From: a bacterium
GTDB taxonomy: Bacteria > Patescibacteriota > Microgenomatia > JAADGY01
Direction: 5' to 3'
Length of the DNA stretch: 7,873 bases
NCBI GenBank assembly: GCA_013152165.1
Contig: JAADGY010000037.1
Coordinates: forward strand, 1 to 7,873
Shown: positions 1-5,653 of the stretch, piece after piece
Layout: each line of letters starts with the position of its first letter
Numbering within the stretch: position 1 is the stretch's first letter
Made by a program: the position numbers and the translations under genes
The notes under the pieces: model-generated
Seen by the model: the letters and a program-made list of their open reading frames with translations, nothing else
What the model was told of the DNA's origin: nothing
Databases searched by the model: none

Positions 1-850
1 CCTCGACAAAATTCGGCAACAAAACCACAACCCGCGAATTCTTTCTAAAAACTCTGCCTAAAATCCTCACCGGAGCTTGGCTTCTAAGTTTCTTCTCTAG
101 CTCTCGAGCAAAAACAAAGGCGTTCTCGATATTCTTTCGCTTCGTAATCCGCGTGGCATGCAAAACAACCAAATCGCTGTCCCTAAGGCCAAAATGAGCC
201 TTTAAGTCACTATTAAACTCATCCGCCACAGCTAACCGTTTTAAAAACTCAAAATAATCGCCGATCCTCTCTGCTTTTATATTCCGCCTCTTCGACAACT
301 CTTTTTGGGCCAGACCGTTTATCACCTGGTGCTTAATAATATAAGGCCTAGCCGGCGGCAAAGCGTCCAAAATTTCTTTTATAAAAAAATACTTCGGTTT
401 CAAAAAATAATCTCTCTCAAACCAAAAATCATGATTCACCGTTACTGTTTTTATCTGATATTTATCAAGTACCTTAATAAGCGCCGTCGTCGCCGGCAAA
501 TTATACGCATGGGAAAACATATTATGAACAAAAACTAAATCCGGCTTTATCTGCAAAAAAGCTTTGTTTAGCTTTTTGTAAATCTTATTCTCAAACTGAA
601 AATAAAGCGCGATCATCAACCCCTCATCAAACAACCCTTGATAAAAAGAATCCTCCCGTAAAAATTTATTATGATTTGTTTTTATATCAAACTCTTTGAT
701 GATAAAAACATTATCCCGCGAAATTCCATCAAAACCGGATATAAAATAAACCTCGGCTCCCAGCTTCCTAAAAACCTCGGCTCTTTTTTCGATTTCTAAA
801 CTCACCCCGTCTTTTTCACCTGTTCGATAATGAACAAAAACAACCCTCAT
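1..850 (-). CDS. GT4-type glycosyltransferase, N-terminal part (cut by left edge)
   Basis: An uninterrupted reading frame runs from ATG at 850 to the window edge, giving 283 codons with no stop, so the C-terminal part is missing. Residues 1-39 form a first beta-alpha-beta of the GT-B fold: a VVFVHYRTG strand and loop, then DGVSLEIEKR and LGAEVYFISG. The next visible GT4-like elements are DLVFVHN near residue 125, VNHDFW near 155, and LHATRITKRKNIENA near 240, which matches the usual 'G R..  KN...L..A' opening of the second Rossmann domain. The sugar-nucleotide-binding E-x7-E region would lie off the window. GT4 retaining enzymes transfer sugars from NDP-sugars to glycolipids, cell-wall glycans or compatible solutes; the acceptor cannot be told. 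The opening resembles what I recall of mannosylglucosylglycerate-synthase-like GT4 proteins, but that is only a memory-based similarity. A promoter sits 6 nt upstream of the ATG and there is no Shine-Dalgarno site, suggesting a leaderless mRNA. Confidence 0.85.
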   Translation of the reverse strand, partial: MRVVFVHYRTGEKDGVSLEIEKRAEVFRKLGAEVYFISGFDGISRDNVFIIKEFDIKTNHNKFLREDSFYQGLFDEGLMIALYFQFENKIYKKLNKAFLQIKPDLVFVHNMFSHAYNLPATTALIKVLDKYQIKTVTVNHDFWFERDYFLKPKYFFIKEILDALPPARPYIIKHQVINGLAQKELSKRRNIKAERIGDYFEFLKRLAVADEFNSDLKAHFGLRDSDLVVLHATRITKRKNIENAFVFARELEKKLRSQAPVRILGRVFRKNSRVVVLLPNFVE

Positions 851-856
851 CAAAAT

Positions 857-885
857 AGTATAGAACCTAATTTCCAAACCTGCAA
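857..885 (-). promoter_or_regulatory. Leaderless-type promoter of the glycosyltransferase gene
   Basis: On the minus strand TTGCAG (880-885) and TATACT (857-862, 5 of 6 to TATAAT) are separated by exactly 17 nt. Only 6 nt (851-856) lie between the -10 box and the ATG at 850, so transcription should begin at or next to the A of the start codon. The -35 box is a weak match (3 of 6). Confidence 0.6.
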
Positions 886-950
886 GCGCATACCTATATC
901 AAAAACTACCAGGTAAAAACCAAAAAGACTCATTTATAAGCCCGCCAATC

Positions 951-977
951 TTGACCATCAACAGCCTAGTCTATAAT
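951..977 (+). promoter_or_regulatory. Leaderless-type promoter of the proline iminopeptidase gene
   Basis: TTGACC (951-956, 5 of 6 to TTGACA) and a perfect TATAAT (972-977) are separated by 15 nt. The -10 box ends 6 nt before the ATG at 984, the same distance as in the divergent glycosyltransferase gene. The 15-nt spacer is shorter than the usual 17, which lowers certainty about the -35 element. The possible TTG start codon at 951 lies inside this -35 box. Confidence 0.65.
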
Positions 978-983
978 AAATTA

Positions 984-1922
984 ATGAAGCTAATCCAACA
1001 AACCTTTTTACAAGTATCACCTCTCCACCAACTCCACATCGCCCGCTACGGCAGCCCAAGCGGCACGCCCATTCTTTTTATCCACGGCGGTCCAGGCAGT
1101 AAAAGCAAACCAAACTACCTGGATTATCTGCCGGATAATTTGCCAATTCATGCCATCTTATACGACCAGCGCGGCTGCGGCTTGTCCCAACCCGCCGGCG
1201 AAATTAACCAAAACACCACCCAGCACCTAATCCAAGACATCGAAAAACTCCGCCGCCGCCTAAACATTGATAAATGGTACGTCACCGGCGGCAGTTGGGG
1301 ATCAACCCTGGCCCTTCTTTACGCCCAAAAACACCCTAAAGTAGTCAAAGGCCTAATCCTTCGCAACATTTTCCTAGCCCGCCAAAAAGATAACAGCTGG
1401 CTTTACCAGCCTGATGGGGTAGGGCAGTTTTTTCCAGACAAGGTTAAACCAGTAGAAAAATACCTAAAAAAGCACAATCTATCTTGGGATAACCTAATTT
1501 TCCACGCCTATCAAACCCTTAAAACCGGTTCATTCAATCAACAAAAAACCATTACCGCTCTTATTTACGGCTGGGAACACAGCCTAATGAGCCTAGACGT
1601 TCCCGTCCACCAAACCACACCCCAAGAAATCGACCAGGAAACCATCGCCTCGGCTAGGATTTTTACTCACTACGCCGCTAATGATTTCTTTATAAAAAAT
1701 AACCAAATCATTAAAAACACCTCAAAAATCAAACACATCCCCACCGCCATCATCCACGGCCGCTATGACATGGTCTGCCCGCTCCAGCAAGCCTACACTC
1801 TCCACCAACACCTGCCAAACTCCCAGCTTTTCATCACTAACTTTGCCGGCCACCAGCTTACCTGGGACGGACGCATCTTGGTTAAGCTATCAATTAAGCA
1901 ACTTATTCAATCTAATCCCTAA
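984..1922 (+). CDS. pip: Proline iminopeptidase (alpha/beta hydrolase, peptidase family S33)
   Basis: This enzyme removes N-terminal proline from peptides in the cytoplasm (EC 3.4.11.5), serving peptide recycling. The 312-residue product has the family's usual length (about 310-320) and no signal peptide. Visible signatures are the oxyanion-hole motif HGGPG (34-38), DQRGCG (61-66), the nucleophile elbow GGSWGST with Ser104, a WEHSL segment (197-201) in the cap region where the family has a conserved WE, Asp262 in HGRYD, and His290 in AGHQ. The spacing of Ser, Asp and His closely follows characterised proline iminopeptidases. The frame is also open upstream to a TTG at 951, but that TTG overlaps a -35 box and the perfect -10 box lies between the two, so ATG 984 is preferred. 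It is the only plus-strand protein gene here, and its 3' end overlaps the convergent Ham1-like gene by 11 bp. Other S33 aminopeptidases with related specificity are the main alternative. Confidence 0.9.
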   Translation: MKLIQQTFLQVSPLHQLHIARYGSPSGTPILFIHGGPGSKSKPNYLDYLPDNLPIHAILYDQRGCGLSQPAGEINQNTTQHLIQDIEKLRRRLNIDKWYVTGGSWGSTLALLYAQKHPKVVKGLILRNIFLARQKDNSWLYQPDGVGQFFPDKVKPVEKYLKKHNLSWDNLIFHAYQTLKTGSFNQQKTITALIYGWEHSLMSLDVPVHQTTPQEIDQETIASARIFTHYAANDFFIKNNQIIKNTSKIKHIPTAIIHGRYDMVCPLQQAYTLHQHLPNSQLFITNFAGHQLTWDGRILVKLSIKQLIQSNP

Positions 1923-2541
1923 ACCAATCATCTATATCAACCTGTTTTAATCTCTTCCACAATGACTGCTTAACCGTTCCATGCTCAAATCTCTCTTCAT
2001 CCGTCAAAAGCATATAGGCTCTGCCAATCGCCGGCATCCGCCACACATAGCCAAGCCAAAACCCGCTTTGCTTAAACTCTTTAGGCAGCTTCTCCATTAA
2101 ATAACCAACACCTCCGTTAATTGTTGTTTTAAAAATCACCTTTCCATCCTTCATAATAACCACCGCTTCCCGCCAAACCATCAGTCTTTGCTCTCCCTTA
2201 GCGTCCCGCATCAACTCAATTAATTTTTCAGCTCGTTCTCTGTCCGACATTTTTTCATCCATATCCAAACCGCCCAATCTTTTAGTTAAAACTGGATTCC
2301 ACTTTTTCCCTAAATATGGAATTTCTACCCCGCCATCAGTCGCCATTACCACTCTTTCCGGATACTTCCGGCTTCCAGCTAAAGCCTTCCCATACGCATT
2401 CTCCAACAAACTTATAGCCCCCTCGGCTGGATTCACCCCCCGCAGCTGCTTTAACTTCACTCCCAACCTGTCAAACACCAATCTAAAATCTCGCACCTTA
2501 TCGGCGTTATCCGTCACCAGCCACACCACCTTGTCCGACAT
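1912..2541 (-). CDS. Divergent Ham1/RdgB-like nucleoside-triphosphate pyrophosphatase
   Basis: The 209-residue product resembles the Ham1/RdgB (ITPase) family, which hydrolyses dITP, XTP and similar damaged purine nucleotides to the monophosphate. The N-terminal half carries the family signature: TDNADK (10-15) in place of T-x-N-x-x-K, Glu47-Asn48 in the ENAYGKA helix, and Asp69 in ATDGGVE where classical members have the catalytic D-D-S-G. The length is close to the usual 190-205. The C-terminal half is unusual: the GFGYDP motif has become a GFWLGYVWRMP stretch (160-170), and the S-H-R substrate-binding motif appears as EHG (186-188). Base recognition may therefore differ, or the protein may be a distant family branch. 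ATG 2541 lies 3 nt after the ABC exporter's stop codon with no obvious Shine-Dalgarno site, which fits translational coupling within one operon. The 3' end overlaps the convergent peptidase gene. Family assignment is likely; exact substrate is unknown. Confidence 0.65.
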   Translation of the reverse strand: MSDKVVWLVTDNADKVRDFRLVFDRLGVKLKQLRGVNPAEGAISLLENAYGKALAGSRKYPERVVMATDGGVEIPYLGKKWNPVLTKRLGGLDMDEKMSDRERAEKLIELMRDAKGEQRLMVWREAVVIMKDGKVIFKTTINGGVGYLMEKLPKEFKQSGFWLGYVWRMPAIGRAYMLLTDEERFEHGTVKQSLWKRLKQVDIDDWFRD

Positions 2542-2544
2542 GCT

Positions 2545-4284
2545 TTATTCTATCAAGCCGGTCTGCATCTGCCATAATTTTCTATACAGACCGTCTCGTT
2601 TATACACCAACTCCCGATGAGACCCCACTTCCATAACTCGGCCGTCATCAATCACCACAATCTTATCAACCCTGACAATCGTTGATAAACGATGGGCAAT
2701 CACAATGGTTGTCTTACCCTTAGCCACCCGCCAAAAAGCCTTCTGAATCAACCGTTCCGACTCGGTATCCAAAGCCGAGGTCGCCTCGTCAAAGACAATA
2801 ATCTTCGGGTTTTTCAAAATCACCCGGGCAATCGCGATCCTTTGTCTTTGGCCTCCCGACAGCTTAACTCCTCTTTCCCCAACCATCGTATCAAGCCCCC
2901 TTGGCATGTTTTTAATAAACTCCCAAGCATGAGCCATCTTAGCCGCCGCGATTATCTCGGCCTCACCAGCCCCAGGCCGTCCGTAAGCAATATTGAACTT
3001 TAAGGTATTATTAAACAAAATCGGTTCCTGAGGCACTATCCCAAACAAACTTCTTAAATCCGATTTTTTCATCTGCCGAATATCCACTCCGTCGATCATA
3101 ATTCGGCCTTTTTGAATATCAAAAAACCGAAGCAATAATTTGATTACCGTCGTTTTGCCGGCCCCCGATCGGCCTACCAACGCCACCGTCTGGCCCTGCC
3201 TAATCTGCAAATCAAAATCCTGCAAAGCGCTTTGCTTGTTCTCCTCATAAACAAACCAGACATGATCAAACACAATCTCACCCTTAACCTGGGCCAGCTT
3301 AACCGGTTTTTGGGGATCTTTTACCAAAATCGGCTCGTCCAAAAGCGAAAAATAATCCTCTAAATCAGAATAATTTTTGGCCGTATCCCTAAGTTTGTAA
3401 ACCAAATCAAAAAAGCGCCAATAAAAACTGCTTATAAACCCCAGCATCATGATAAAATCCCCGGGGGATATCCTCTGCCCAAAAACAGCCTGGGCCCCCC
3501 ACACCGACAATCCCAGCATCAAAGTATTCCCGATCATTCCCAAGCTAGCGTCGATCAACCTAAACGAATTGGCATACCGCCACAGCGACTTAAGCCATGG
3601 CCTAAACACCTCTTTTAACCGCTTATACTCATAATCCTCCTGGGCAAACAGCTTAACCGTCTCGTAATTTAACAAATTATCAACAATAATCGCTGATACA
3701 TCATCTTCTTTTTTATTAAACAGCCGCCGGGTCAAAATATTGTACTTAACCAAAAAATAAATCAAAATTAAATTAATAATAATCGACACAAACATCAGCC
3801 CGCTTACCCACCAGCTTAAAAACCAAAAACTTATCAAAATCACCAATAGATTAATAAATATCCGCAGTTGGTTGTTAAAGTTATGAAACAGGTTAAAAAA
3901 GGCCCCATCGCCTCGTTTTATCGCACTTATCAACGACCCACTGCTTTTGTTTAAATGAAAAGCAAAATCCAAATCCTGGATTTTCCTAAACACCGCCAGC
4001 CTGGCATCCCTGGCCGCCGGGATCAAAACCATATCGCCGATAATATAAGTTAACAAATCAGTAACCAACTGGCCAAACCGAACCATGCCGTACAAAACCA
4101 GCACCGACACCACCAGACTCCACTGTCCTTTCGGCAAAACCTCGATAAACTGTTTGTAAAATATCGGCTGCAAACTCTCCAGCACCCCCAACCCCACTGT
4201 TAACAAACTAAAAACAACAAACTGCCGCTTGTATCTAATTAAAAAAGACCCAAAATGGTATAAAATTTTATGAAATCGTTTCAT
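2545..4284 (-). CDS. Half-size ABC exporter, Atm1-like (membrane domain fused to ATPase)
   Basis: This 579-residue protein has the standard half-transporter architecture and should act as a homodimer in the cytoplasmic membrane, or pair with an unseen partner. Residues 1-300 contain about six hydrophobic segments (near 21-38, 55-78, 140-158, 160-178, 245-268 and 275-292). The ATPase part shows an A-loop Tyr346, Walker A GRSGAGKTT (371-379), Q-loop Gln419, signature LSGGQ (475-479), Walker B IIVFDE with Glu500, and H-loop His531, so it should be catalytically competent. LNYETVKLF (205-213) and the HLNKSSGSLISAIKRG stretch (110-125) resemble the Atm1/ABCB7 group, whose members export glutathione- or sulphur-containing compounds or metals; the substrate here cannot be deduced. 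ATG 4284 is chosen because GAGG lies 6 nt upstream; an in-frame TTG at 4296 overlaps that ribosome site. The Ham1-like gene follows after 3 nt. Confidence 0.92.
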   Translation of the reverse strand: MKRFHKILYHFGSFLIRYKRQFVVFSLLTVGLGVLESLQPIFYKQFIEVLPKGQWSLVVSVLVLYGMVRFGQLVTDLLTYIIGDMVLIPAARDARLAVFRKIQDLDFAFHLNKSSGSLISAIKRGDGAFFNLFHNFNNQLRIFINLLVILISFWFLSWWVSGLMFVSIIINLILIYFLVKYNILTRRLFNKKEDDVSAIIVDNLLNYETVKLFAQEDYEYKRLKEVFRPWLKSLWRYANSFRLIDASLGMIGNTLMLGLSVWGAQAVFGQRISPGDFIMMLGFISSFYWRFFDLVYKLRDTAKNYSDLEDYFSLLDEPILVKDPQKPVKLAQVKGEIVFDHVWFVYEENKQSALQDFDLQIRQGQTVALVGRSGAGKTTVIKLLLRFFDIQKGRIMIDGVDIRQMKKSDLRSLFGIVPQEPILFNNTLKFNIAYGRPGAGEAEIIAAAKMAHAWEFIKNMPRGLDTMVGERGVKLSGGQRQRIAIARVILKNPKIIVFDEATSALDTESERLIQKAFWRVAKGKTTIVIAHRLSTIVRVDKIVVIDDGRVMEVGSHRELVYKRDGLYRKLWQMQTGLIE

Positions 4285-4290
4285 AATTTG

Positions 4291-4294
4291 CCTC
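4291..4294 (-). promoter_or_regulatory. Shine-Dalgarno site that fixes the ABC exporter start
   Basis: GAGG on the minus strand lies 6 nt before ATG 4284, a good spacing. An in-frame TTG immediately precedes and overlaps it, so using that TTG as start would leave the ribosome site inside the coding sequence. This is the clearest Shine-Dalgarno site in the window. Confidence 0.7.
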
Positions 4295-4327
4295 AACCGG
4301 GATTAATTAAAGACGCATTCCGAACTC

Positions 4328-4349
4328 TTTCAGGACACAAAACCTGAAA
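4328..4349 (-). promoter_or_regulatory. Inverted repeat in the ABC exporter 5' leader
   Basis: A perfect 7-bp inverted repeat, TTTCAGG (4328-4334) and CCTGAAA (4343-4349), is separated by 8 nt. It sits between the predicted promoter at 4359-4367 and the start codon at 4284, so it would be in the 5' untranslated leader. No T-run follows it on either strand, which argues against a simple terminator. It could be a repressor site or an mRNA hairpin. Confidence 0.4.
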
Positions 4350-4358
4350 AACTTCTTT

Positions 4359-4367
4359 ATTATATCA
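4359..4367 (-). promoter_or_regulatory. Extended -10 promoter of the ABC exporter/Ham1-like operon
   Basis: On the minus strand TGATATAAT combines a TGn extension with a perfect TATAAT, directly after the stop codon (4369-4371) of the upstream gene. No convincing -35 hexamer is found at the expected distance, which is tolerable for an extended -10 promoter. The predicted leader is about 65-70 nt, unlike the leaderless starts elsewhere in the window. Confidence 0.55.
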
Positions 4368-4368
4368 C

Positions 4369-5172
4369 TTAAACTTCCTGTTCTCGGTGTTCATCCCACA
4401 AGCTCAACATCGCCGTCAACGCCGCCTGCATTCCCACCGTCGCCGAAAACAACAAAATCGACTGTTGGCTAACTTGATTCATCGACATAACCAAACCTCT
4501 AATCAACGGGCCGATTCTGACCATCGCCACCGCCAGCCCCGGCCGGCCAAAAGCAGCCTGAAGCATCTGGGCCCCCGCACTTGTTACCCATCTTCCTTCC
4601 CTCAACCTCATGCGCTCTAAATAAGACAAACTGCCCAAGCTGGCCAGCAACAGCCCAAAAACCAACAATCCATTCTTTGGCCTATTGCTTTCATTATTTA
4701 GCAAACCAAACCCCATCATTCCATACTCTGCCGCCACAACTACTAATCTTGCTAACATCGCCCGCGGCAACGTCCGCAAAAGCCCAACTCTTGAACCCAG
4801 TCCGTTTGTGTTCAAAACTTCCAATCCAGACAACACCCAAGGTATGTCATCAAAATCCAACCCCGACAACAAATTCTTATAACCCAACATCAACTTCCTA
4901 ATTCCAAGCCAGCCTTCTACAGAATTCAAATTCGTATCCAACGACCCGTTCAACTTCCATAATTCAGTCAACAGCCCCACCGCTTGATTGAAAGACCTTG
5001 CCTCCGCCGGCCCTAAACCGTTTGCCCTAACAAACCGCTCCATCTCACCACTACTCCACTCCCCGCCGCCGGTTGTTGACACAAAATCAAACACCAGCGC
5101 CCACGGAGAAAACGCGCTCTCAGTCGACATCAATGCTTCTTCAGCATCAACAAAAGACCTCTCATGCAGCAT
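4369..5172 (-). CDS. Unrecognised protein, probably membrane-associated
   Basis: I do not recognise this 267-residue product. The N-terminal half (1-140) looks soluble, helical and moderately acidic, with a glycine-rich STTGGGEWSSGE patch near 32-43 and leucine-rich helices between about 60 and 120. The C-terminal half has several hydrophobic stretches: about 141-158, 168-184, 212-230 and a strong one at 238-258, followed by a charged tail (DEHREQEV). Arg220 and Arg225 interrupt the third stretch, so the number of true membrane spans is uncertain (two to four). No signal peptide, catalytic motif or cysteine is apparent. The frame stays open upstream to a GTG at 5388, but that extension crosses hairpins and a tandem repeat and reads like spacer, so ATG 5172 is preferred; ATG 5130 is another possibility. 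The exporter operon's promoter starts right after its stop codon. Confidence 0.6.
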   Translation of the reverse strand: MLHERSFVDAEEALMSTESAFSPWALVFDFVSTTGGGEWSSGEMERFVRANGLGPAEARSFNQAVGLLTELWKLNGSLDTNLNSVEGWLGIRKLMLGYKNLLSGLDFDDIPWVLSGLEVLNTNGLGSRVGLLRTLPRAMLARLVVVAAEYGMMGFGLLNNESNRPKNGLLVFGLLLASLGSLSYLERMRLREGRWVTSAGAQMLQAAFGRPGLAVAMVRIGPLIRGLVMSMNQVSQQSILLFSATVGMQAALTAMLSLWDEHREQEV

Positions 5173-5179
5173 ACTAAAT

Positions 5180-5208
5180 TTTATCCTATAACAAAAGAGT
5201 CTGTTCAA
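5180..5208 (-). promoter_or_regulatory. Possible promoter of the unrecognised membrane-protein gene
   Basis: On the minus strand TTGAAC (5203-5208, 4 of 6) and GATAAA (5180-5185, 4 of 6) are 17 nt apart, and the -10-like box ends 7 nt before ATG 5172. Both boxes are imperfect; an overlapping TAAAAT (5178-5183) is an alternative -10 box. The layout matches the leaderless arrangement seen at 857-885 and 951-977. The -35 box spans the junction of a 12-bp tandem repeat. Confidence 0.35.
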
Positions 5209-5218
5209 GAGTCTGTTC
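5195..5218. repeat. Perfect 12-bp tandem duplication
   Basis: AAGAGTCTGTTC occurs twice head to tail (5195-5206 and 5207-5218), just upstream of the unrecognised gene and overlapping its putative -35 box. Two identical adjacent copies could be a replication-slippage duplication or a pair of regulator half-sites. Confidence 0.8.
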
Positions 5219-5384
5219 TGACTGGTTTCCATCCTCAGATGGTTAAAAACCAACCCCCCACTCTCACTCCCAACCCAATTCCCAAGGTCGGATAGAGACA
5301 ACCGACCTCGGAAACTCTGACACAGTATTTCCTCACCTTTCTCCTTAACCCCGGGGGAGGCCCCAGATCGACCGCCCGCTTCTT

Positions 5385-5399
5385 CCACTCCGGGAGTGG
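5385..5399. repeat. Short hairpin-forming inverted repeat
   Basis: CCACTC (5385-5390) and GAGTGG (5394-5399) form a 6-bp stem around a CGG loop. It lies in gene-free DNA between the unrecognised gene and the tRNA cluster. No T-run follows, so a terminator call is not supported. Confidence 0.5.
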
Positions 5400-5440
5400 T
5401 CTCTTGGAGTTTGGAGCTTAGGATTTAGAACTTCAGCTTT

Positions 5441-5464
5441 CCCCCCGAAGGGGGGCCCACCCCC
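5441..5464. repeat. C-run/G-run hairpin with two alternative pairings
   Basis: Six Cs (5441-5446), GAA, then six Gs (5450-5455) form a perfect stem; on the minus strand the loop reads as a C(UUCG)G tetraloop. The same G-run can instead pair with five Cs at 5460-5464 around a CCCA loop, so the two structures exclude each other. No protein gene or known riboswitch is recognisable around it. Confidence 0.5.
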
Positions 5465-5509
5465 GGGATTCTTTTAATACTCAGTTACGAGTTTGTGGGT
5501 TGGTTGGTT

Positions 5510-5524
5510 AACTAGTTACTAGTT
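5510..5524. repeat. Perfect 7-bp inverted repeat, AACTAGT-T-ACTAGTT
   Basis: Two 7-bp arms (5510-5516 and 5518-5524) flank a single T. A one-base loop is too small for a normal RNA hairpin, so as DNA it is better viewed as a palindromic protein site or as part of the surrounding repeat mosaic. Confidence 0.55.
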
Positions 5525-5538
5525 TTTACATAAAAGAA

Positions 5539-5605
5539 TTGTTTAGTATTTGTAATTTAGTATTTAGTATTTATTTGGAGCTTGAGATTTAGAATTTAGG
5601 ATTTA
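5539..5605. repeat. AT-rich heptamer array, consensus NNATTTR
   Basis: Reading in 7-bp steps gives TTGTTTA (5539), GTATTTG (5546), TAATTTA (5553), GTATTTA (5560) and GTATTTA (5567). After an 11-nt TTTGGAGCTTG insert come AGATTTA (5585), GAATTTA (5592) and GGATTTA (5599). The unit length stays at seven while the first two bases vary. It is followed immediately by a GC-rich hairpin. Related heptamers recur at 5421, 5654-5681 and 6144-6157. Confidence 0.65.
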
Positions 5606-5652
5606 CCCGCCTCGCGGCAACGCAAGGCGGGCAGTTTTTCGCCCTAGGCAGA
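5606..5652 (+). repeat. GC-rich hairpin plus TCGCCnnnGGCRGA palindrome
   Basis: CCCGCCT (5606-5612) pairs with AGGCGGG (5625-5631); an inner GCG/CGC stem closes a GCAA tetraloop after a 1x1 mismatch. CAGTTTTT (5632-5639) follows on the plus strand, giving terminator shape, but no plus-strand gene lies between here and the peptidase gene. It overlaps TCGCC-CTA-GGCAGA (5639-5652), a one-mismatch copy of a palindrome also found at 6055 and 6076. I class it as a repeat element that might also stop plus-strand transcription before the tRNA cluster. Confidence 0.55.
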
Positions 5653-5653
5653 G

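Larger units (their letters stand above)
5411..5595. repeat. Pair of imperfect 21-bp direct repeats
   Basis: TTGGAGCTTAGGATTTAGAAC (5411-5431) shares 18 of 21 positions with the segment at 5575-5595, where AG becomes GA and the last base is T. The copies are 164 bp apart and bracket a block with G/C hairpins, an AACTAGT inverted repeat and an AT-rich repeat array. A second related pair lies between them: AGTTACGAGTTT (5483-5494) and AGTTACTAGTTT (5514-5525). Confidence 0.6.

Noticed and set aside
305..538. Plus-strand open frame opposite the glycosyltransferase
   Set aside because: Basic, low-complexity product without family features; it lies antisense to a clearly better coding frame.
4285..4296. 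TTG start at 4296 for the ABC exporter
   Set aside because: It overlaps the GAGG ribosome site, which is ideally placed for ATG 4284.
4387..4901. Plus-strand open frames opposite the unrecognised gene
   Set aside because: Their products are rich in Pro, Thr, Ser and His, as expected from the C-rich strand read in the wrong frame, and they overlap each other.
5173..5388. N-terminal extension of the unrecognised gene to a GTG at 5388
   Set aside because: The extension crosses a 12-bp tandem repeat and begins inside a hairpin, its translation looks like random spacer, and a plausible promoter lies just before ATG 5172.
5441..5467. G-quadruplex on the minus strand
   Set aside because: Only three G-tracts of adequate length are close together, and Watson-Crick hairpins would compete strongly.
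5606..5639. Intrinsic terminator on the plus strand as a firm call
   Set aside because: The shape fits, but no plus-strand gene precedes it for more than 3 kb and its arms match the local palindrome family.
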